The notes beneath the pieces were generated by a model, which made no database searches, had not been told where the DNA came from, and saw only the letters and a program-made list of their open reading frames with translations. The position numbers and the translations under genes are program-made. Shown one piece after another: positions 60,115 to 64,000 of a DNA stretch of 64,000 bases (its first letter is position 1; every line of letters begins with the position of its first letter). This stretch comes from Poseidonocella sp. HB161398. Its GTDB lineage: Bacteria; Pseudomonadota; Alphaproteobacteria; Rhodobacterales; Rhodobacteraceae. The stretch is from the NCBI RefSeq assembly GCF_005870025.1, contig NZ_VATA01000037.1, positions 1 through 64,000 of the forward strand. Reading direction: 5' to 3'.

Positions 60115-61227
60115 TCAGGAGGACAGCTTGCCGCTGAGCGGATGGAAATCCGCCTTGCCCTGGGCGCGCCGCCGCTTCTGCCGCAGCTTGCGCGGGCTCT
60201 CGGTGATCTTCAGCTGCCCCGAGACCGCCAGCACCCAGACCAGCACCGGCAGCGCGACGATCCCGCCGACCGGCCCCCAGAGCCAGAGCCAGACGGTCAG
60301 CGTCACGAAGATCAAGAGCGGGTTCAGCGTCAGCCGGTGGCCGACCAGCGAGGGCGTGACGAAATAGCCCTCGGTGAAGTTCATCGCCACGTACATCGCC
60401 ATCGGCGCGTAGCTCAGCAGCCCGTCGAAGGTCACGAAGCCCGCGACCAGCAGCGAGGCGGCGAAGAGCACCGGCCCGAGATAGAGCAGGTAGTTCAACA
60501 GGAAGGCCAGCATCCCCCAGGTCGGCGCCGAGGGAATGCCGAGCGCCCAGAGCCCCAGCCCGGTCGCCAGCCCCAGCACCGCGTTGATCCCGGTGATCGT
60601 CACGAAATAGCGCGAGACCGAGGTGTCCGCCCAGTAGAGCAGGTCCTTGGTCGCCAGATCCTCGCGCCCCGAGGGGAAGGAATTGCCCAGCCAGTCGTAG
60701 ATCTGCCGCCGGGTGAGGATGAAGAAGAACAGCGTCGCCAGGAAGACCAGCGCCTGCGCGGCGATCTGCGGCGCGAAGAGCACCGCGTCCCAGAAGGAGA
60801 AGAGCTCGGCCTGCTGCTCGGGATCGGGAGGCGGCGCGGGCACGCTGGTCGCCTTGTCATCCGCCGAGATGGCGTCGTTCACCTCCTTCGACATCTCCTG
60901 CAGGTTCTGGCCGATCGTGACCAGCCCCTCCAGCGTGTCGCGGGCCTCGTCGACCATTTCGGGGATCTCGCGCACCGCGCCCTCGATCGCGGGGGCCAGG
61001 ACCAGCACGGCGCCGAAGACCGCCAGGCAGGTGCCGAAGGTGATGGACAGCGCCACCGCCGCCGAGGGGATGCGGTTGCGCGCGGCGAAATCCACCACGG
61101 GCGAGACGATGACGCCGAGGGTCAGCGCCAGGACCATCGGCGCGGAGATCGCCTTGGTCAGCTTCAGCACGATCAGGGCGACGAGGATCACCGCGGCCGT
61201 GGTCAGCACGTTGCGCGAGAGGGTCAC
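60115..61227 (-). CDS. AI-2E family transporter
   Basis: A 370-residue membrane protein of the AI-2E (TqsA/PerM) family: two N-terminal helices, a long cytoplasmic segment (residues about 85-165, with MVDEARDTLEGLVTIGQNL), then GINAVLGLATGLGLWALG and LNPLLIFVTLTVWLWLWGPVGGIVALPVL. Members export autoinducer-2 or act as ion/H+ antiporters. The GTG at 61227 follows GGAGG; upstream frame is not coding. A basic C-terminal tail (RKLRQKRRRAQGK) is notable. Confidence 0.87.
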   Translation of the reverse strand: MTLSRNVLTTAAVILVALIVLKLTKAISAPMVLALTLGVIVSPVVDFAARNRIPSAAVALSITFGTCLAVFGAVLVLAPAIEGAVREIPEMVDEARDTLEGLVTIGQNLQEMSKEVNDAISADDKATSVPAPPPDPEQQAELFSFWDAVLFAPQIAAQALVFLATLFFFILTRRQIYDWLGNSFPSGREDLATKDLLYWADTSVSRYFVTITGINAVLGLATGLGLWALGIPSAPTWGMLAFLLNYLLYLGPVLFAASLLVAGFVTFDGLLSYAPMAMYVAMNFTEGYFVTPSLVGHRLTLNPLLIFVTLTVWLWLWGPVGGIVALPVLVWVLAVSGQLKITESPRKLRQKRRRAQGKADFHPLSGKLSS

Positions 61228-61426
61228 GGACGGGCGCCTCCGCAGGGACGGGCGGGGCGGGCGGGTCTGGGCATTCTGGCAACTCCTCGTTGTGCGGCGC
61301 TGGCAGGCGAACGTCCGGAAGCCGCGGCGGGTTCCCGCGCGCCGGACGCGGCCCTGCGGAACAATCCGCGGGCATGGCGCGTTTGACGGCCGACAAGTTT
61401 TCGCACGAGTAATTCCAAGAGCCCCG

Positions 61427-62332
61427 ATGACCCGACAGAACCTCGCCCGCAACCCCGTCACGCCCAGGATCAAGCCGCTGCCGCGCCCGCGGACCGGCGC
61501 GACGCTTGATTCCGCGGCCGAGGAGGACACCGTCTCGGAAGCCTCGAGCCTGTCGCCGCGGCTGATCTACGAGGTGGTGCGCCGCGACGGCGACGAGGAG
61601 CTGGGCCGGCCGGTCAATGCGCTGATCTGGTCGGGCTGCGCCGCGGGCATCCTGATCTCGGTCTCGGTGCTGGCGGAGGCGGCGCTGCGCTCGGCCCTGC
61701 CGGACCTGCCCTGGCGCGCGATCATCGAGAACATGGGCTATTCGCTCGGCTTCCTGATCGTCATCCTGGGGCGGATGCAGCTCTTTACCGAGAACACCAT
61801 CACCACGGTGCTGCCCTTCCTGGCCGATCCCTGCCCGCGCTGCCTCGGCCGGGTGCTGCGGCTCTGGGGGATCGTGCTGGCGGCGAATGTCGCGGGCGCC
61901 TTCGTGGCGGGCTGGTTCCTGTCCCGGCCCGGCGTGCTGCCGCCCGACATCCTGGGCGCCGCGCTCGACATCTCGCTGCATGCCGTCGAGCTGGGCCCGA
62001 TGGAGGCCTTCCTGAAGGGCATCCCCGCCGGGGTGCTGATCGCCGCGCTGGTCTGGCTGCTGCCGCAGGCCCAGGCCTCGGCCTTCTTCGTGATCGGCGC
62101 CATGACCTGGATGATCGCCATGGGCGGCTTCACCCATGTGATCGCGGGCTCGGTCGAGCTGGTGCTGGTCATGCTCGATGGCGGCATATCGCCCGCGGCG
62201 GGCTTCGGCGGCTGGTGGCTGCCCGTGCTGGCGGGCAACATCCTGGGCGGCACGCTCGTTTTCACCGCGCTCGCCTGGGCGCAGGTCCGGATCGAGGTCC
62301 AGGACCGCCGCCAGGCCGGGCACAAGCCCTGA
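61427..62332 (+). CDS. Formate/nitrite transporter family protein (YfdC-like)
   Basis: A 301-residue FNT-family channel with six helices. Typical elements are GRMQLFTENTITTVLP (the LFTEN motif of the YfdC branch), MEAFLKGIPAGVLIAALVWL and the central GGFTHVIAGSVELVL with its pore His. A 60-residue hydrophilic N-terminus is longer than in FocA. Transports small monovalent anions; substrate unknown. Divergent from the AI-2E gene across 199 bp. Confidence 0.86.
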   Translation: MTRQNLARNPVTPRIKPLPRPRTGATLDSAAEEDTVSEASSLSPRLIYEVVRRDGDEELGRPVNALIWSGCAAGILISVSVLAEAALRSALPDLPWRAIIENMGYSLGFLIVILGRMQLFTENTITTVLPFLADPCPRCLGRVLRLWGIVLAANVAGAFVAGWFLSRPGVLPPDILGAALDISLHAVELGPMEAFLKGIPAGVLIAALVWLLPQAQASAFFVIGAMTWMIAMGGFTHVIAGSVELVLVMLDGGISPAAGFGGWWLPVLAGNILGGTLVFTALAWAQVRIEVQDRRQAGHKP

Positions 62333-62381
62333 CACGGGCACCCTGACACTGGCAAGAACACTGGCACGAAGGACCGAACCC

Positions 62382-63320
62382 TTGGACATTCTCCCCTGCC
62401 CCGCCTGCGGCATCCGGGTCTTCCCCGAGTCGAGCTACTGCGCCAACGGGCACGAGGTCGCCTATGACCCGGCCCTGCGCGAGCTGGTCGCGGCCGGGGG
62501 CGCCGGATGCTGCGCCAACCGCGACAGCCTCGGCTGCTCCTGGACCGCGGCCGCGCCCGGCGGGCTCTGCCTGTCCTGCGCGACGACGACGGTGGTCCCG
62601 GACCTCTCCGCGCCCGGCGCGCAGGAGCTGCATGCCGCCACCGAGGCAGCCAAGCGCTGGGTCTTCAACGGGCTGATGCGGCTCGGCTGGTTCACATCCG
62701 ACACGCCGAACCTGCCGGAATTCCACCTGATGTCCGAGAAGATCGAGGGCCGCCGCCAGGTGGTGATGATGGGCCATGACGACGGGCTGATCACGCTCAA
62801 CATCATGGAGGCCGACCCGGCCACCGCGATCCGCCGCCAGCAGGAATTCGACGAGCCGATCCGCTCGATGATCGGCCATGTCCGCCACGAGGTGGCGCAT
62901 TTCCTCTTCGACCGGCTGGGCGCCGAGGCGCCGGGTTTCCTGCCCGCCTTCCGCCAGCTGATGGGCGACGAGCGCGCCGATTACGGCGCGGCGCTGGAGG
63001 CCTATTACGACAACGGCCCCGACCCGGCCTGGCAGGACAGCCATATCAGCGCCTATGCCAGCGCCCATCCGCACGAGGACTGGGCCGAGACCGCCGCCCA
63101 TGCGCTGCATCTGGAGGACTTGGCGCAGAGTGCCGCCGCGCTGGGGCTGGCGCCCTCGGGCGAGGGCGTGCTCGACCGGGCGCAGAGCGCGGGGGTCGGG
63201 CTGAACCACATGTGCCGCGCGCTCGGCCAGCCGGATCCCTATCCGATGGTGATCTCGCCCGCGGTGCGCCAGAAGCTGGATTTCGCGCTTGGCTGGCTCG
63301 ACCGGCGGCTGTCGAGCTGA
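62382..63320 (+). CDS. Putative zinc-binding metallopeptidase
   Basis: A 312-residue protein with an N-terminal zinc-ribbon-like part (CPACG at residues 6-10, CANGHE, then further Cys pairs to residue 66) and a metalloprotease-like domain with His169-Glu170-x-x-His173 (HEVAHFLFD). It corresponds to the conserved 'putative zinc-binding metallopeptidase' family of proteobacteria. Cytoplasmic, no signal peptide. The start is TTG at 62382 after GAAGGA, since no ATG precedes the zinc ribbon. Confidence 0.82.
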   Translation: MDILPCPACGIRVFPESSYCANGHEVAYDPALRELVAAGGAGCCANRDSLGCSWTAAAPGGLCLSCATTTVVPDLSAPGAQELHAATEAAKRWVFNGLMRLGWFTSDTPNLPEFHLMSEKIEGRRQVVMMGHDDGLITLNIMEADPATAIRRQQEFDEPIRSMIGHVRHEVAHFLFDRLGAEAPGFLPAFRQLMGDERADYGAALEAYYDNGPDPAWQDSHISAYASAHPHEDWAETAAHALHLEDLAQSAAALGLAPSGEGVLDRAQSAGVGLNHMCRALGQPDPYPMVISPAVRQKLDFALGWLDRRLSS

Positions 63321-63338
63321 GCGCCGCCCGCGCGGGCC

Positions 63339-63902
63339 TCAGAGCCCGCGCGACACCCCCCAGAAAAGCGCCAGCAGCAGCCCCGCCAGCGGCACCCAGG
63401 CCCAGCGGGGGATGCGCAGCTCCCGCAGCTGCGGGCCGAGGAAATGCGCCAGCACGCCGAGCCCCATGTAGCGTCCGCCCCGGGCGACGGTGACGGCCGC
63501 CATCAGGATGGCGAAGGAGCTGCCCAGCATGCCCGATCCGACCGAGGCGAGCTGGATCGGGAAGGGCGAGACCGACAGCAGCAGCACGGTGACGAAGAGC
63601 CGCCCGCCATCGAGCCGGTCCTGCACCGCCTGGAACTGCGCCGAGAGTCCCAGCCAGTCGAGGAGCGGCAGCACCACCGGATCGGCCAGGAACCACCCCA
63701 TCAGGTAGAGGATCGCGGTCCCCGCAAGGCATCCGACCAGCGACCAGACCCCCAGCGCGAGCGCATTGCCGGGCCGGGCGATCATCAAGGGCACCAGCAC
63801 CGCCTCGAGCGGGATCGGCAGGAAGGTCGCCTCCATCGCCGACAGGACCGTGATGCCGGTCCTGCCCTCGGCCATGCGGATCATCCAGGGGGAGAGCTTC
63901 AT
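63339..63902 (-). CDS. VTT-domain (YqaA/DedA-like) membrane protein
   Basis: A 187-residue membrane protein with four to five helices and the VTT (SNARE-associated) pattern (FLPIPLEAVLVPLM, with the Glu/Pro re-entrant loop; SVSPFPIQLASVGSGML). YqaA-like proteins of this size are thought to move lipids or ions; function here unknown. The start shares one base with the stop of the partial gene upstream (TGATG). Confidence 0.82.
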   Translation of the reverse strand: MKLSPWMIRMAEGRTGITVLSAMEATFLPIPLEAVLVPLMIARPGNALALGVWSLVGCLAGTAILYLMGWFLADPVVLPLLDWLGLSAQFQAVQDRLDGGRLFVTVLLLSVSPFPIQLASVGSGMLGSSFAILMAAVTVARGGRYMGLGVLAHFLGPQLRELRIPRWAWVPLAGLLLALFWGVSRGL

Positions 63903-64000
63903 CAGAGCAGCGGCCGCCTCTGGGCGCCTTCGCCCTCCTCTGCCTGGGCGATCTCGGCAAGGCGGGCGGCATCGAGCACGCTGAGCCGCCCCTCGGACCA
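63902..64000 (-). CDS. C-terminal end of an unidentified gene
   Basis: The last 32 residues of a protein whose start lies beyond the window (WSEGRLSVLDAARLAEIAQ, then an acidic/basic tail ending RRPLL). The frame is open to the window edge and its TGA overlaps the VTT gene's ATG, the usual sign of a real coupled gene here. Too short to identify. Confidence 0.6.
   Translation of the reverse strand, partial: WSEGRLSVLDAARLAEIAQAEEGEGAQRRPLL

Noticed and set aside
1-64000. tRNA, rRNA, insertion sequence, prophage or integron features
   Set aside because: None seen on either strand by eye: no cloverleaf with CCA-type end, no transposase or integrase motif, no rRNA core sequence. A tRNAscan or ISfinder search would settle it.

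Overview
The window is very GC-rich, tightly packed DNA from what looks like an alphaproteobacterium of the Rhodobacterales (Paracoccaceae/Roseobacteraceae). The signs are a rhizobial/roseobacter-type rhamnose ABC operon, a DUF1127 gene, many ABC and TRAP uptake systems, a PaoABC-type aldehyde oxidoreductase and strings of 4-bp ATGA start/stop overlaps. No rRNA, tRNA, IS element, phage gene or CRISPR array was seen. It reads as ordinary chromosome rich in catabolic and transport operons.

Layout. 1-7.2 kb: L-rhamnose operon (rhaR, SGNH hydrolase, rhaSTPQ, rhaM, rhaK). 7.3-9.1 kb: a three-domain glutaminase. 9.3-14.4 kb: a guanidine-I riboswitch followed by an ABC importer, a GdmH-type Ni-dependent guanidine hydrolase, an unusual His-rich protein and a small His-containing membrane peptide, together a guanidine nitrogen-salvage unit. 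14.5-17.5 kb: SRPBCC protein; DoeA-like ectoine hydrolase plus an ArgE-like deacetylase. 17.6-20.7 kb: TRAP transporter. 20.7-25.2 kb: flavin reductase, aldo/keto reductase and luciferase-type monooxygenase, divergent from a GntR regulator and a Gfo/Idh/MocA oxidoreductase; the set resembles oxidative sulfoquinovose desulfonation. 25.3-28.9 kb: pabB-pabA-pabC-folBK folate cluster. 29.2-35.4 kb: membrane dipeptidase and a dipeptide ABC transporter. 35.4-39.9 kb: TetR regulator and a three-subunit molybdenum aldehyde oxidoreductase, with an operator lying inside the promoter spacer.

40-47.8 kb: receiver protein, CBS protein and an nqrABCDEF operon divergent from a pentaheme cytochrome c. The NqrB is only 259 residues long and lacks the FMN-threonine motif. 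47.8-53.5 kb: esterase, DUF1127 gene with a structured 3' tail, acetyltransferase, glycerate kinase, HAD phosphatase and serine hydrolase. 53.5-60.1 kb: polyamine-type ABC transporter with an Asp/Glu/hydantoin racemase, a divergent FCD-GntR regulator and a second two-domain GNAT. 60.1-64 kb: AI-2E family permease, formate/nitrite-type channel, zinc metallopeptidase, VTT membrane protein and a partial gene.

The most interesting parts are (i) the riboswitch-controlled guanidine unit, where a 21-histidine N-terminus stands where nickel chaperones would be expected; (ii) the NQR-like complex with a reduced NqrB next to a multiheme cytochrome; and (iii) the putative sulfosugar desulfonation set next to a TRAP transporter. 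Function calls come from motifs and gene order read by eye; no database search was run.
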